DNA of 64,000 nt from Mycolicibacterium sp. P1-5 (GCF_008329565.1 NZ_NPKT01000005.1:164842-228841); one strand, 5' to 3'; numbered from the stretch's first letter, positions 32,401 through 40,721 are shown. Program-made: numbers and translations. The notes: generated by a model not told the origin, from the sequence alone.

Positions 32401-32525
32401 CACACGAGAAGATGAGCGACTACTTCTTCACCAACGCACCCGGCCGGACGCACCTGATCTCCGACATCGCGAAGTGGTTCTACCAAGTGGTCGTGGACCA
32501 GGATGACAAGGTGGGGCTAACTTGA
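29424..32525 (+). CDS. hsdR: Type I restriction endonuclease subunit HsdR
   Basis: 1033 residues, 3 bases after hsdS. The N-terminal nuclease domain has the PD-(D/E)xK element ATAELKTDF (E160, K162). The SF2 translocase has Walker A HSAGSGKT (K326), the DEAH box (433-436), motif III FTATPKGKTLELFG and the motif VI region VQTLSRLNRTYR. The C-terminal part is helical. It translocates unmodified DNA using ATP and cuts at a distance. It appears intact; its stop overlaps the next gene by 4 bases. Confidence 0.95.
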   Translation: MAVHNEIEFEKEFAEHLAVHGWLYSPNDAGYDRERALFKEDVLGWLEDTQPEQLAKVVKPGSGDVAKQQDQLLDRLVKVLDTSMDNGGGTLNLLRKGFSHLSAKLQMCVFKPESTLNAKRNADYAAVRVRVMRQVHFSTSDRRSVDLVFFVNGLPVATAELKTDFTQTITDAINQYRTSRQPKDPATGKIQPLFVSGTRALVHFAVTEAEVWMTTALAGATTHFLPFNRGGEDGGAGNPPNAQGPRTAYLWERVLQRDAWLNILGRLMYIKHESSTDPISGKTTKSSSLRFPRFHQWEAVTELATAVAAEGVGKRYLIQHSAGSGKTDSIAWTAHRLARLQVDNKKMFDSVIVVTDRNVLDAQLKDAIKQIDNDQGIVVAVDNAEGAKAGALAKALLDGKLIIVVTIQTFPFAMKAIRENRGLKGKTFAVIADEAHSSQSGQTAAQLRAVLTADEIDEINNGGEIDIEAVLAVEATERAESTSISYFAFTATPKGKTLELFGREPAGGGNPVPFHVYTMKQAIAEGYILDVLTGYHSFKLAFQIGQIAGGDTEVDQSQASKEVMRWVKINPQTIAQKAAIIVEHFRGNVAHLLDGHAKAMVVADSRKAAVRYKLAIDKFVQSKGYGYGTLVAFSGSVQDPESGPTDFTEATMNPGVHDLRTAFRGDQYRVMIVANKFQTGFDQPLLCAMYVDRILSGVTAVQTLSRLNRTYRTPSGIQKTAALTQVVDFVNEPAAIRESFEPYYTDAYLETATDPNLVHDLAAKLDTAAIYTQVEIDQCADAYVKGSHGKLSAAVDLGRERFAERYQSALIDNGGEGDKAALAELDMFRKDVGSFVRLYDFMSQIINYGDPELEKKQIYLRNLERVIQPENYTAPIDLSDVVLKQVKQIDRGRIDIGLGTRAGLSGMTSVGSGEKRDPKMVAFQQVLDRLNDLFGSEDFTESQKVSFLEALLRTLLDDQALVQQAKVNSTKQFVDSPDFDDAVTGAVADNQGAHEKMSDYFFTNAPGRTHLISDIAKWFYQVVVDQDDKVGLT

Positions 32526-35035
32526 GTATTGAGCACCCGGCTCTTCGAGCCGTTCTCGAAAACCCATTGTCTAAAACACAATCCGATCTCGACCGCGATA
32601 CCGTGAGCCTAGAGCACACCACGAGTTTGTCTTTGGCTCAAGCACTTTCGGTTGGATGTCTTAGTCGCTTGGACCCAAGTACCGAACCCGTCAATCTCTG
32701 GGATCCCGCAGCCGGCTCGGGGTTCGCGGGGTTCCTGCTCGTCGATGCGCTCCAATCAGCCGGGACGCAGGTCCACTATCGCGGCCAGGACATCAACCAG
32801 GCGGCGGTGCTAGCCGGCCAACATCGCTTCGACGCCGAGCCAGATGCTGAGCTCCTCGTCGGAGACACTCTGGCGAATGACCGGTCTCCGGATTTTAAAG
32901 CCGATTTGGTGATCGTCGATGCGCCGTGGGGCATGAACTGGGCGAGTTCAGCATCAGCTGTTGAGTCTCGTCAAGAATCGGGCGAGTTCCGCTTCGGCGT
33001 ACCCCAGCAGTCCGACAGCACCTGGCTCTTCATCTCATTGGCCCTGGAGAAGCTGCGACCGGCAGCCCAGGGAGGTGGGCGGGTCGCGGCCCTGGTGGCT
33101 CCCGGTTCGCTGAGCGCGGGAGGTAGCACCGGTGCCGTGCGGCGATCGATCGTAGAAGCCGACCTGTTGGAGTCAGTGACACGGCTCCCTGAGGGGCTAG
33201 CACCGAACACGTCCATCACCTTGTACCTTTTGACCTTCACGAACAAGACCGACCGAGCTGACCGCGGCAAGGTCGCTATAGCCGACCTGCAGACGCAGTT
33301 CACGACCAGCCGCCGCCAGCGCGCGATGCCTGCATCCGCATTCCGCGAACTCGCATCAGGCCTTCGGACGCGAAAGCCTGGCCCCCGCAACCGCACAATT
33401 CGAACTGAGGAGCTCACGCGCAGGGAGGCGCTGCTGTCGCGAGCGTCGATGGACGGGCGCCGACTCTTGTGGCGTCTCACCACCTACCGCAACGCAGCGG
33501 TTGACGAGCGTGTCCTGGCTTCTCGCTACGGGGAGGGTTCTGGCATCTCCATTGAGGCTGATCCGACTAGCGTTGTCGATCTTGACCCCAGCCCGTTCTT
33601 CGGGGATGGTTCGCGAGATCTCCTGAAAGACATGAAGGAGAAGGGTTGGGACAGCCGACGGTTGAGCCAACTTCTCAGCAAAGAGCCTGAAGCGACCAAA
33701 CATTCGACCGCTGACGGCGATGGGCACCTGTTCATTCCAACGACGCGTAGCGGCAAGGTCTCGACGGAGCTTGCTGATGTGGAATCCTCTGGCCGAGTGC
33801 TGTCGATCCAGCTCGATGACGACGTGGTGGAGCCGGCCTTCCTGGCGGCCTGGCTCAACTCGGAACAAGGCGTCGCCAGCCGACTCCACGCGGTCGAAGC
33901 GAGCAGCTCGGGCACTCATGTGAGGGCGCTAAGGTCCGAGCCGAGATCATTGATGCGCTGGGCCGACGAGCTCATCATCCCCATGCCCCCGCGCAGCACA
34001 CAGCTTGCACTCGCGTCGGCGGACGAAAAGCTCGGTTCTTATCACGCTGAACTAAGCCGCCTACGTGAGAGCATTTGGGCAGCCCCTGACAGCGCGGTTG
34101 ACGTAGTGAGCACGATCGCGAACGCGTTCGACGACTCTCTCAATACTTGGTTCGACCAGCTGCCCTTCCCAATTGCCTCGGCGCTCTGGACTGCCGAAAC
34201 CGCCACTTCACCGGGCGACCAGCAGCGCGCTTACCTCCATGCGTGGGAGGCCATTGTGACATTCCATGCAACGGTGCTGCTGTCCGCAACTCGCTGCGAT
34301 CCGGGCAACAGCGGTGACGTCGAGGCAGCGATCGGCCAAACGCTGCGAGAGCAACATTTGGGTATCGAGCGGGCGTCGTTCGGGACCTGGGTGGTCATCG
34401 TTGAGAAGACGTCCAAGGAACTCCGTCGCGCGTTCGAGAGCAACGACCCCGACGAAGTGGCTCGCGTTCGCAACGCGTTCGGCGACCTCAGCCAGACCGG
34501 AATCGAACGGCTGATCTCCAAGGACGTCGTTAAGAAGTTCAACGAGCTAAATGGCAAGCGCAACCGGTGGAGCGGACACACGGGCCACACGTCCGGCGAC
34601 GAATGGAAAGCCCAGGTCACCACCCTCGTCTCGGACCTCACCAACCTTCGCCAGCTCCTCGGGGACGTCTGGACGCACCTCCTGCTCGTCCGAGCAGGCA
34701 GCGCCAAGCGCACGCGGGATGGGTTTGTCCAGACGGCAGAGCTCGCGATAGGCACCCGCTCTCCATTCCGCACACAGGACTTCAGCGTCGGCGAGCTGAT
34801 GATGGACGGTGAGCTGTACTTGGTGCGAGACGGGTCTCAAACGCCATTGCGTCTCGGGCAGTTCGTGCAGCTTCACGCAGCGCCACCCGACGCCCCGTAC
34901 ACGACGTACTTCTATAACCGGACTGAAGGGAGCAGCGTCCGAATGGTCAGCTACCAGCATGGATCGGACAGTGAATGGCGGGCCGACGCTGAGAGCTTCC
35001 GCGCGGAGTTCGGAGCACTGGCGCTCAGTTCATGA
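32522..35035 (+). CDS. Methylase-like protein with a C-terminal HEPN-type motif, fourth gene of the hsd operon
   Basis: 837 residues, overlapping hsdR by 4 bases. The N-terminal 270 residues are an N6-methylase-type Rossmann domain: motif I DPAAGSG (D61) and a changed motif IV, VDAPWG (D133), instead of NPPY. The middle (about 330-500) resembles HsdM/HsdS-like target-recognition and ordering segments (IIPMPPRSTQLALASADEKL). The C-terminal 300 residues are mostly helical and contain RNRWSGH (R680, N681, H686), which fits the RNx4H motif of HEPN ribonucleases. The combination could be an accessory modification or RNA-cleaving effector tied to the restriction complex. Catalysis is unproven for both domains. 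Confidence 0.8.
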   Translation: MSIEHPALRAVLENPLSKTQSDLDRDTVSLEHTTSLSLAQALSVGCLSRLDPSTEPVNLWDPAAGSGFAGFLLVDALQSAGTQVHYRGQDINQAAVLAGQHRFDAEPDAELLVGDTLANDRSPDFKADLVIVDAPWGMNWASSASAVESRQESGEFRFGVPQQSDSTWLFISLALEKLRPAAQGGGRVAALVAPGSLSAGGSTGAVRRSIVEADLLESVTRLPEGLAPNTSITLYLLTFTNKTDRADRGKVAIADLQTQFTTSRRQRAMPASAFRELASGLRTRKPGPRNRTIRTEELTRREALLSRASMDGRRLLWRLTTYRNAAVDERVLASRYGEGSGISIEADPTSVVDLDPSPFFGDGSRDLLKDMKEKGWDSRRLSQLLSKEPEATKHSTADGDGHLFIPTTRSGKVSTELADVESSGRVLSIQLDDDVVEPAFLAAWLNSEQGVASRLHAVEASSSGTHVRALRSEPRSLMRWADELIIPMPPRSTQLALASADEKLGSYHAELSRLRESIWAAPDSAVDVVSTIANAFDDSLNTWFDQLPFPIASALWTAETATSPGDQQRAYLHAWEAIVTFHATVLLSATRCDPGNSGDVEAAIGQTLREQHLGIERASFGTWVVIVEKTSKELRRAFESNDPDEVARVRNAFGDLSQTGIERLISKDVVKKFNELNGKRNRWSGHTGHTSGDEWKAQVTTLVSDLTNLRQLLGDVWTHLLLVRAGSAKRTRDGFVQTAELAIGTRSPFRTQDFSVGELMMDGELYLVRDGSQTPLRLGQFVQLHAAPPDAPYTTYFYNRTEGSSVRMVSYQHGSDSEWRADAESFRAEFGALALSS

Positions 35036-35341
35036 GTCCGGCACGATCCGGCCGCATCTCCGGGATGCATTGCTATGTCGAATCTCTATGCGGGGCCGGC
35101 TATATACCTAAGCTCTGTCAAGACTTTGCCCAGTTCTCGTAGCTAGGACCACCCGACTCTGCACCTCCTGTTCTCCAGGTTTTTGGCCCATTCACGGGTG
35201 GTCAATGGCAGGACCTGGCGTGAGATGACCCGATCCGACGGCAGATTGGCGGCCGAGGTGCCTAAACAATGTCCGGGCGAACGACGCCAGCTAATCAGTC
35301 CTGTTGCGCAGCAACAAGTGGTTGCTACCCGAAGGAGCACA
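35036..35341. other. Gap between the hsd operon and the DUF4365 gene
   Basis: 306 bases without a convincing gene. It contains an imperfect inverted repeat, ccggccgcat (about 35057) and atgcggggccgg (about 35089), that might act as a terminator for the hsd operon. The frame of the next gene is open through part of it, but without a good start. Confidence 0.4.
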
Positions 35342-36313
35342 GTGAACCGTGATGCACGCGCGAAGGTAGCTTCGACTGGGGTCACCCGGACGAAGCTGGC
35401 GGTAGAAGAGGAACTTGGATGGCTGTTTCGCGACCAGCCCACTGAGGACTATGGCATTGATGCTCAAATAGAGGTCGTTGACGACGAAACGGTCAAGGGT
35501 CGACTGCTCGCTTTGCAAATCAAGAGTGGTGAGAGCTGGTTCGAGGAGCCGGCCCGAGACGGCTGGTGGTTTCGGCCAGACGCGCGGCATGTTCAGTACT
35601 GGAACAATCACTCGTTGCCAGTGGTGATCGTCCTCTATAGGCCCAAAACGAAACGCTGCCACTGGCAACTGATCAACGACGACACCCTTGAGCGCAGCAA
35701 AACGGGCGGCTGGAAAGTACGAGTTCCAAAGGGTCACGTCTTGACGCGGCGTTTTGCCCCGAACCTGAGGGCTGCAGCTGATGGCGACCCGTACATGCTG
35801 CGATTGCGCGAGTTAAGGCTGGCACGACCGTGGATGCAGCTGCTCGCAAGTGGCAACAGACTGGTGGTAGACATCGAAGAATGGGTGAACAAGCTGACAG
35901 GCCGAGGTTCGATATCTCTTGGCATCGACCGTGAAGATGGAAACCCCCCAGAGAGCCTGGCGGAGTGGACGATTCTCGCAAGGGGCCCGCGATACGAGAC
36001 GCAACTACCTGCTCTATTTCCGTGGGCAGCAGTGCGTCTGCACGAAGAGACTTACGACGATGCTGACAGGGAGCACTACGAAATGGAATGCGTGCGCATC
36101 GATAAGGAAGGCGATCGCATTGTCACCGAGAGCTACGACGAATGGAGGGACGGTCGACTCACTCGCGGGCTCCGCCCGTACACGGTTGAATCTGACGAGG
36201 TCGCTCTTTGGAGGCTCGAACTGTCGTTGAATGACCTCGGTGTCGCCTTCCTTCGCGTGGATGATTACGGTCTCGGGGAAGGAAAGTCGCTCACGCCGCT
36301 GCAAGATGCTTAG
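35342..36313 (+). CDS. DUF4365 nuclease-like protein
   Basis: 323 residues from the GTG at 35342, chosen because aggag (35333-35337) precedes it; the frame is open further upstream. The N-terminal DUF4365 domain has the PD-(D/E)xK-like pattern EDYGIDAQIEVV (D40, E44) and LLALQIKSGESWF (Q59, K61). The remaining about 170 residues are unassigned and beta-rich. DUF4365 proteins occur in defence islands and are usually thought to be nucleases. It is a single gene directly after the restriction operon. Confidence 0.8.
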   Translation: MNRDARAKVASTGVTRTKLAVEEELGWLFRDQPTEDYGIDAQIEVVDDETVKGRLLALQIKSGESWFEEPARDGWWFRPDARHVQYWNNHSLPVVIVLYRPKTKRCHWQLINDDTLERSKTGGWKVRVPKGHVLTRRFAPNLRAAADGDPYMLRLRELRLARPWMQLLASGNRLVVDIEEWVNKLTGRGSISLGIDREDGNPPESLAEWTILARGPRYETQLPALFPWAAVRLHEETYDDADREHYEMECVRIDKEGDRIVTESYDEWRDGRLTRGLRPYTVESDEVALWRLELSLNDLGVAFLRVDDYGLGEGKSLTPLQDA

Positions 36314-36673
36314 GCCGACTGCAAGTGCGAAGCCGACTGTCTGCGCCGACTTCATCGAAGTCCGCCCGACGACGCCTTGATGGCCGACACCAAGCCGAAA
36401 ATCACCAACGTGCCACTAACAGCGGTGCTCACCAACAGATTTCGTCAACCGTTGCCGCGATCGTCGGGTGTGCAAGCCGGCGAGTACGCATGTGCTGCTG
36501 CGCGCTGGGAAGGTTGTCCTCGCCGCCGATAATCACGACCTCCGTCAACTGGCACGGCCGGGTTCGACCGCGCCGCGGTCCGTGAAGGTATCTCGCAAAC
36601 GAAGGTTTTGGGACGGCGGCCGCGGGCACGTGCTTCACCGCCCGGCGACGGGGCGCAACACCGTCTAGCTAAG
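36314..36673. other. Gap with possible gene remnant
   Basis: 360 bases with no intact gene. In one plus-strand frame, about 36480-36560, the reading KVVLAADNHDLRQLAR resembles the C-terminal part of a PIN-domain toxin, but it has no conserved start, no upstream PIN motifs and no clean boundary. It is best treated as degenerate DNA. Confidence 0.3.
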
Positions 36674-37246
36674 CTAGCTACTGGCGAAACCGCGGTACTG
36701 ACGCGTGATCCCCGTGGTGTTGGCGCGGTACCGCGTGAGTTGCGTAGAAGCGCCCAACCATTCGGCGGTCTGAATCAAGTTCAATCTGCGCCGCGCAGCC
36801 GTTACGAGAGCGGCGCGCGGCGCCAGGAGGGTATCTCCTAGACAAGCCGCTTCTTCCTCCTGTACCTCATCGAAGTCCCGCATCACGCACCCTGCGACCG
36901 TCTGCAGCGCCCCAGGGGTATGCCCGAGCAGAACGTGCGCAAGTTCGTGGGTGAGGTTGCTGTGCTGACGGGGCCGCTCATGTTGCGGGTTGTGCACCAC
37001 TACTGTGCCGGCGGGAGTGCGAACGGTGATTGCCGACCAGTAGTCCGCTCCGACGGTCAGGATCTCCACCGTGTCGGCGGGCATCACAGCCATGGCGTGC
37101 ACGTCTCGAGGAGTTCGGATGGTGATCCCGTGTGAACTAAGAAGCGCGAAGGGATCGATAGGCGCGTCAGCATCTAGATTGAGGCGTTGACGCTGCTTCG
37201 CAGCAATGCGTTCCGATTCGCTCTTGAAACCCCTCCGCAGCGTCAC
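36674..37246 (-). CDS. ImmA/IrrE-type metallopeptidase
   Basis: 190 residues, GTG start overlapping the repressor gene by 4 bases. The zinc motif is HELAH (H100, E101, H104) followed by LLGH, typical of ImmA/IrrE peptidases. In ICEBs1 and phages such enzymes cleave the partner XRE repressor to induce the element. A conserved Glu-rich segment (FDEVQEEEAACLGDTLLAP) is the third ligand helix. The pair with the XRE gene upstream suggests the island is, or contains, a mobile element with an inducible switch. Confidence 0.88.
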   Translation of the reverse strand: MTLRRGFKSESERIAAKQRQRLNLDADAPIDPFALLSSHGITIRTPRDVHAMAVMPADTVEILTVGADYWSAITVRTPAGTVVVHNPQHERPRQHSNLTHELAHVLLGHTPGALQTVAGCVMRDFDEVQEEEAACLGDTLLAPRAALVTAARRRLNLIQTAEWLGASTQLTRYRANTTGITRQYRGFASS

Positions 37247-37647
37247 TGGTTCGCCCGTCGTTCTTCATCACCTATTGCAGCCATATGGCTGCTGTACGTA
37301 GCGCGTACGAGATCGGCTAGCGCACGGGCCACGTCGGGCGGCAAAGTCCGGTCTGCCCGAAGATGAGCCTCAATCGCCTCGGGCGTGGACTGCGCCTGCC
37401 GGCTCGGTATGAATAGATCGGCCGACACTCCGAGCCACCGGACCAGCGCAGCGAAAGTCTTGGTGTCGGGCAGCTTGCCGTTCAACACCCGCGAGAGTGT
37501 TGCAGAGCTGATTCCTGTTTCGATGGCCGCCTCGCGGAGCTTAAGTCCGTCATGGTCGAGCCGCGCCCGGATCATCGCCCCAAGTTCCTCAACACGGACG
37601 TCGTCATCCGGCCGTTGATCCGTTGCATCACTAGGAACTAGTTGCAC
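37243..37647 (-). CDS. XRE-family transcriptional repressor paired with ImmA peptidase
   Basis: 134 residues, GTG start with ribosome site aggagg 8 bases upstream. The helix-turn-helix (about 38-68: LKLREAAIETGISSATLSRV) is followed by NGKLPDTKTFAALVRWLGVS. The C-terminal helical part may be the cleavage or sensing region. It is co-transcribed with the ImmA-type gene (4-base overlap) and divergent from the small repeat protein. Two 16-base direct repeats flank its own start, so autoregulation is likely. Confidence 0.88.
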   Translation of the reverse strand: MQLVPSDATDQRPDDDVRVEELGAMIRARLDHDGLKLREAAIETGISSATLSRVLNGKLPDTKTFAALVRWLGVSADLFIPSRQAQSTPEAIEAHLRADRTLPPDVARALADLVRATYSSHMAAIGDEERRANQ

Positions 37648-37692
37648 AAGTGAAACCTCCTGGTATTGTTGCGCTTGTGAAATTCTGTTTCA
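37641..37692. promoter_or_regulatory. Candidate operator repeats of the XRE repressor
   Basis: gttgcacaagtgaaac (37641-37656) and gttgcgcttgtgaaat (37668-37683) match at 12 of 16 positions, 27 bases apart. The second runs into an inverted repeat tgaaa-ttctg-tttca (37678-37692). The first copy overlaps the repressor GTG start. Confidence 0.55.
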
Positions 37693-37767
37693 TAGCGTAG
37701 TCCACCAGTTAGGGACGGTCGAGATGTTCGGTTTAACAAGGGCCGGACTTTTGGGAAAGGAATATCA

Positions 37768-37971
37768 ATGGCCAAGGGGCATCACCGCAGCGCAGTCAAT
37801 GGTCGTTACGTCAAGGCGTCCACCGCGGCGCGCAACCCGCGCACCACGGTCACCGAGCGTGGCGCTAACCACAGCAGTGGAACCCACCACCGCAGTGCAG
37901 TCACCGGAAAGTACGTCAAAGCAGCAACGGCCGCACGTCATCCCAACACGACGGTCACCGAACGCGGGTGA
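37768..37971 (+). CDS. 67-residue protein made of two tandem repeats
   Basis: 67 residues with ribosome site aaagga. Two near-identical units of about 28 residues, HHRSAVNGRYVKASTAARNP and HHRSAVTGKYVKAATAARHP, each end in TTVTERG and are joined by ANHSSGT. It is basic and Thr/Ala-rich. Similar short repeat proteins are widespread in actinobacterial mobile DNA, but I know of no function. It is transcribed away from the XRE repressor, so it may be the repressed gene, and it is followed by a strong terminator. Confidence 0.8.
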   Translation: MAKGHHRSAVNGRYVKASTAARNPRTTVTERGANHSSGTHHRSAVTGKYVKAATAARHPNTTVTERG

Positions 37972-37978
37972 CCAATTC

Positions 37979-38020
37979 CCGGGCGGCAGGCCCGACCCCA
38001 CGGGCCGCCCTGCCGCCCGG
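37979..38020 (+). terminator. Strong terminator after the repeat protein gene
   Basis: ccgggcggcagg (37979-37990) pairs exactly with cctgccgcccgg (38009-38020), a 12-base GC-rich stem 7 bases after the stop codon. The 18-base loop contains a further short inverted repeat (cccg/cggg). Confidence 0.8.
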
Positions 38021-38081
38021 AGTGCACCTTCAGCGCCGACCGACTAGTAAGCGAACCGATCTACAAGAGAGTGAGGCCACC

Positions 38082-38201
38082 ATGGCCACGTCTGTACCCA
38101 CAATCACCTGCCCGTACTGCCGGTTCACATTCGTGAACGTCAAAGTCACTAAGCACGGACTCATCAGGTGCGGCAACTGCGGTAAGGCGATGAAAGTCTA
38201 A
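38082..38201 (+). CDS. Tiny zinc-ribbon protein
   Basis: 39 residues from ATG 38082, preceded by agagagtgagg. Two cysteine pairs, CPYCRF and CGNCGK, 16 residues apart, form a minimal zinc ribbon (TITCPYCRFTFVNVKVTKHG ... IRCGNCGKAMKV). It ends in a basic tail. It could be a nucleic-acid-binding or metal-buffering micro-protein. It lies between a terminator and a gene-free stretch, so it probably has its own promoter at 38021-38081. Confidence 0.7.
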   Translation: MATSVPTITCPYCRFTFVNVKVTKHGLIRCGNCGKAMKV

Positions 38202-38503
38202 CTCTAGGAACGAGATCGGCTCAGACGCTTTGAACCTTTAGCCGCGACAAGGCAGTGGGCCGACGATGTCGGCCGTATGCCAAGAGAGGGTCTGTTGCCC
38301 TCAAGACGTCGACCCAGCCTCCTTCTGCAATGGAAGTCTCCGGAAATGCCCACCGAGCGCGGCACTCACACCCACGCCTTAGCACAACTGCGACCTCTCG
38401 ATCGACGCAATGACCCGCTCCACCGGATGGGTGGACTGTCAAGCTAGGACCCAGCGCTGCGTGAACCCGAGCAAGGTCCGTCTGCAGATGTCATCCTGCA
38501 AAC
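38202..38503. other. Gap with no recognised gene
   Basis: 302 bases between the zinc-ribbon gene and the next coding region. Only short, unconvincing frames are present on either strand, and I see no hairpin or repeat that stands out. Confidence 0.4.
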
Positions 38504-39841
38504 GTGCGCCGCAACGAGCCGCTAACCGTTCGCCAAGTTGAGGTGTTGCAGTGGATCGGCGAGGGCTGCCCAGAGGGCGTGTGGCGAGACTTCACCCACA
38601 AGACCACTGCGTACGCGTTGGCTTCGCGGGGCTTAGTGACGGTGGATCGCCGCCGCAAGCAGTGGTCTGCAACCCTCACCGCTGACGGGCAGTTCTACCT
38701 GGCGCACGGCCACCACCCGTCGGACCAGGATCCGATCGGCAACAGCCATGCTGCCTCCGACTCGCACTCGGAGACAAACGATCCCGCGTCAGCTCTCCTC
38801 GCCGAACTCGTCTCCGCAGGCGGCCACGTCACCGTGGCATCCCCGTCGCACAAGCAGCGGGCGCGGTATCGGCGGGCCATCCACCGCCTCATCACCGAAC
38901 ACCGCATCCCCGACGGCTTCATTCTTCGCCACACCGGCCGCGACCACGGTGACCTCACCATCCGACTCCTCCGCGAGGACGACAGCCCTCGACCGCAGCC
39001 ACCACCGAAAATCGCCGTGCCTCAGACAACGGGCGCAGTATCGGATGAGGTGCGGGCTTTGGCCGCCCAGGTTCGGATGGCGGTCACCGAACCCACCATG
39101 GAACGGGCACTACGAATCCTGCAGGCCATCGCCGACGAATGCGCCAGTCGCACATGGACCCTCCAGCCAGACCCCCGAGACGACCGCCGGTTCCACATCA
39201 GCACCGCGGAATGTTCCTTCGAGTTCGGCCTGCGCGAGGAACTCGTGGACCGCGACATCCCCGACGAGGACACGCTCGCCACGTCGAAGTACACCTGGCA
39301 GCGGGTTCCCCTCCACACCAGGAAGGTCGGGTCGGGTCGTCTGACGTTGCAGTTGGGTCAGTACTACCGCACCAGATCCTGGTCGGATCGCAGCCGTTGG
39401 ACACTCGACGACAAACTTGGCGCATTGTGCGCCGAACTCGATGCCCGGGTCGCGGAGGCCGCCGAGCAGAGACGTCAGCGCGAGGAAGAACTGCTACACC
39501 GCCAACAAGCTTGGGACGCAGCGGTACTCGCGGCACAGCGGGCGTACGTCATCGACCTCAACCAACGCCGACTACTGGACCAAGTCACTGATCAAGGCGG
39601 GGCTCGTGAGTACCGTAACTACGCCGAGTCGCTGAACGCGATCATCGACGACTGCGACGATCCCGCCACAGCCGAGTCGATCCGAACGTGGCAGCACTGG
39701 ACCTCCCAGGAGGCCGACCGGATCGACCCATTGACCGACCCCGAGGTGCTTCGCTACGTCGAGCCCGACCACGTCACAGCCGAGGAGTTCGCGCCGTTCA
39801 TGGCCAAGGGCATGAACGCACACCACCGACCGACCAAGTAG
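38504..39841 (+). CDS. Hypothetical protein with N-terminal winged-helix-like region
   Basis: 445 residues, GTG start. The first 70 residues (LTVRQVEVLQWIGEGCPEGV ... ASRGLVTVDRRRKQWSATLT) look like a winged helix. A second such region (about 90-155; LLAELVSAGGHVTV) is followed by an unassigned middle. A coiled coil (about 305-345; LDARVAEAAEQRRQREEELL) and a helical C-terminus complete it. It ends one base from the convergent next gene. Codon use is typical of the host. Homologues are common in mycobacterial accessory DNA to my knowledge, but function is unknown. Confidence 0.82.
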   Translation: MRRNEPLTVRQVEVLQWIGEGCPEGVWRDFTHKTTAYALASRGLVTVDRRRKQWSATLTADGQFYLAHGHHPSDQDPIGNSHAASDSHSETNDPASALLAELVSAGGHVTVASPSHKQRARYRRAIHRLITEHRIPDGFILRHTGRDHGDLTIRLLREDDSPRPQPPPKIAVPQTTGAVSDEVRALAAQVRMAVTEPTMERALRILQAIADECASRTWTLQPDPRDDRRFHISTAECSFEFGLREELVDRDIPDEDTLATSKYTWQRVPLHTRKVGSGRLTLQLGQYYRTRSWSDRSRWTLDDKLGALCAELDARVAEAAEQRRQREEELLHRQQAWDAAVLAAQRAYVIDLNQRRLLDQVTDQGGAREYRNYAESLNAIIDDCDDPATAESIRTWQHWTSQEADRIDPLTDPEVLRYVEPDHVTAEEFAPFMAKGMNAHHRPTK

Positions 39842-39842
39842 G

Positions 39843-40721
39843 TCACTCCTGAGTGTGGCGCAGCATCTCCACGGGCGTGCCCAGCTGACGGGCGAGGTGC
39901 TCGGCCTGCTGCTTGCGCCCGGCCTTGCGCAGCTCTCCGATCGCGGTCTCGGCGATCTGCCCGACGCGGTGGATCTCCTTGCGTAACTCGACCAGCTCGT
40001 CGTACCGGTCGGCGGCCTCCGCGCCGCACCATTGGCGCAGGATCGCTCGACGTGGTTTGCCGTGCTCGTTGTCGACCTTGATGCAGATTTCTGCTGGGAT
40101 CGTGCGGTCCGAGCGTGACCCGCGGCCGCTATAGCAGTGCCCGTGGACGGCTTGGTAGCGAGCTTCGTTCTCCTCGTTGTGCACCGCCTCCAGGATCGGG
40201 GCCGGGTTGCGCCGCGCGGCGGCCGCCGCGATCTGCTCGGTGACCGGCCAGGGCACCACCAGATCCGGACCCTCGGTGAACCCCTCCGGGCAGTGAGTCC
40301 ACACCGCGGTATCAAGGCCGGTGAGCTCGGTGAGCCGACCGGAGTCGGTGATCCGGCAGGCACCGGCCTCTCGGTATTCCATCCGCGCAATATCGTCAGC
40401 GATCAACGCGGTGAAGACTTCTGTGGCGGCGCCGTCGGCGGGATCGTCGAAACCGCGGCCGAGATCGAAGATGCGATCCCAGCGGGCCTCGTTGGCCCGG
40501 AACGCATCGACTGCCTCCCATCGAACCTTGAGCCGTGCCGGCGGCACCCACTCTTGGCGGCCCTCGAACCTCTCGTCGACGAAGTGGACCAGCACCCGCG
40601 GGGGCCGTTGCGTCCCCAGCTTGAGGACTTCGACTTCGACCACGTCGTCGACTTGGCGTGCGCGATACGCCCAAGACTGACCCGCCGCAAGATCGTTGTC
40701 TGTCGTGGCCACGAAGAACAT
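39843..40721 (-). CDS. Hypothetical protein with N-terminal SH3/Tudor-like domain
   Basis: 292 residues. The N-terminus (QSWAYRARQVDDVVEVEVLK ... RVLVHFVDERFEGRQEWVPP) is a compact beta-rich stretch like a Tudor or SH3 barrel. The middle is mixed, and the C-terminus (about 235-290) is a long helical, probably coiled-coil segment (DELVELRKEIHRVGQIAETA). It is convergent with the preceding gene, with one base between the stops. Function is unknown. Confidence 0.8.
   Translation of the reverse strand: MFFVATTDNDLAAGQSWAYRARQVDDVVEVEVLKLGTQRPPRVLVHFVDERFEGRQEWVPPARLKVRWEAVDAFRANEARWDRIFDLGRGFDDPADGAATEVFTALIADDIARMEYREAGACRITDSGRLTELTGLDTAVWTHCPEGFTEGPDLVVPWPVTEQIAAAAARRNPAPILEAVHNEENEARYQAVHGHCYSGRGSRSDRTIPAEICIKVDNEHGKPRRAILRQWCGAEAADRYDELVELRKEIHRVGQIAETAIGELRKAGRKQQAEHLARQLGTPVEMLRHTQE

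Noticed and set aside
36420..36670. Possible PIN-domain toxin fragment
   Set aside because: Only one short stretch (AADNHDLRQLA) resembles a PIN C-terminus; there is no start, no acidic N-terminal motif and no antitoxin.
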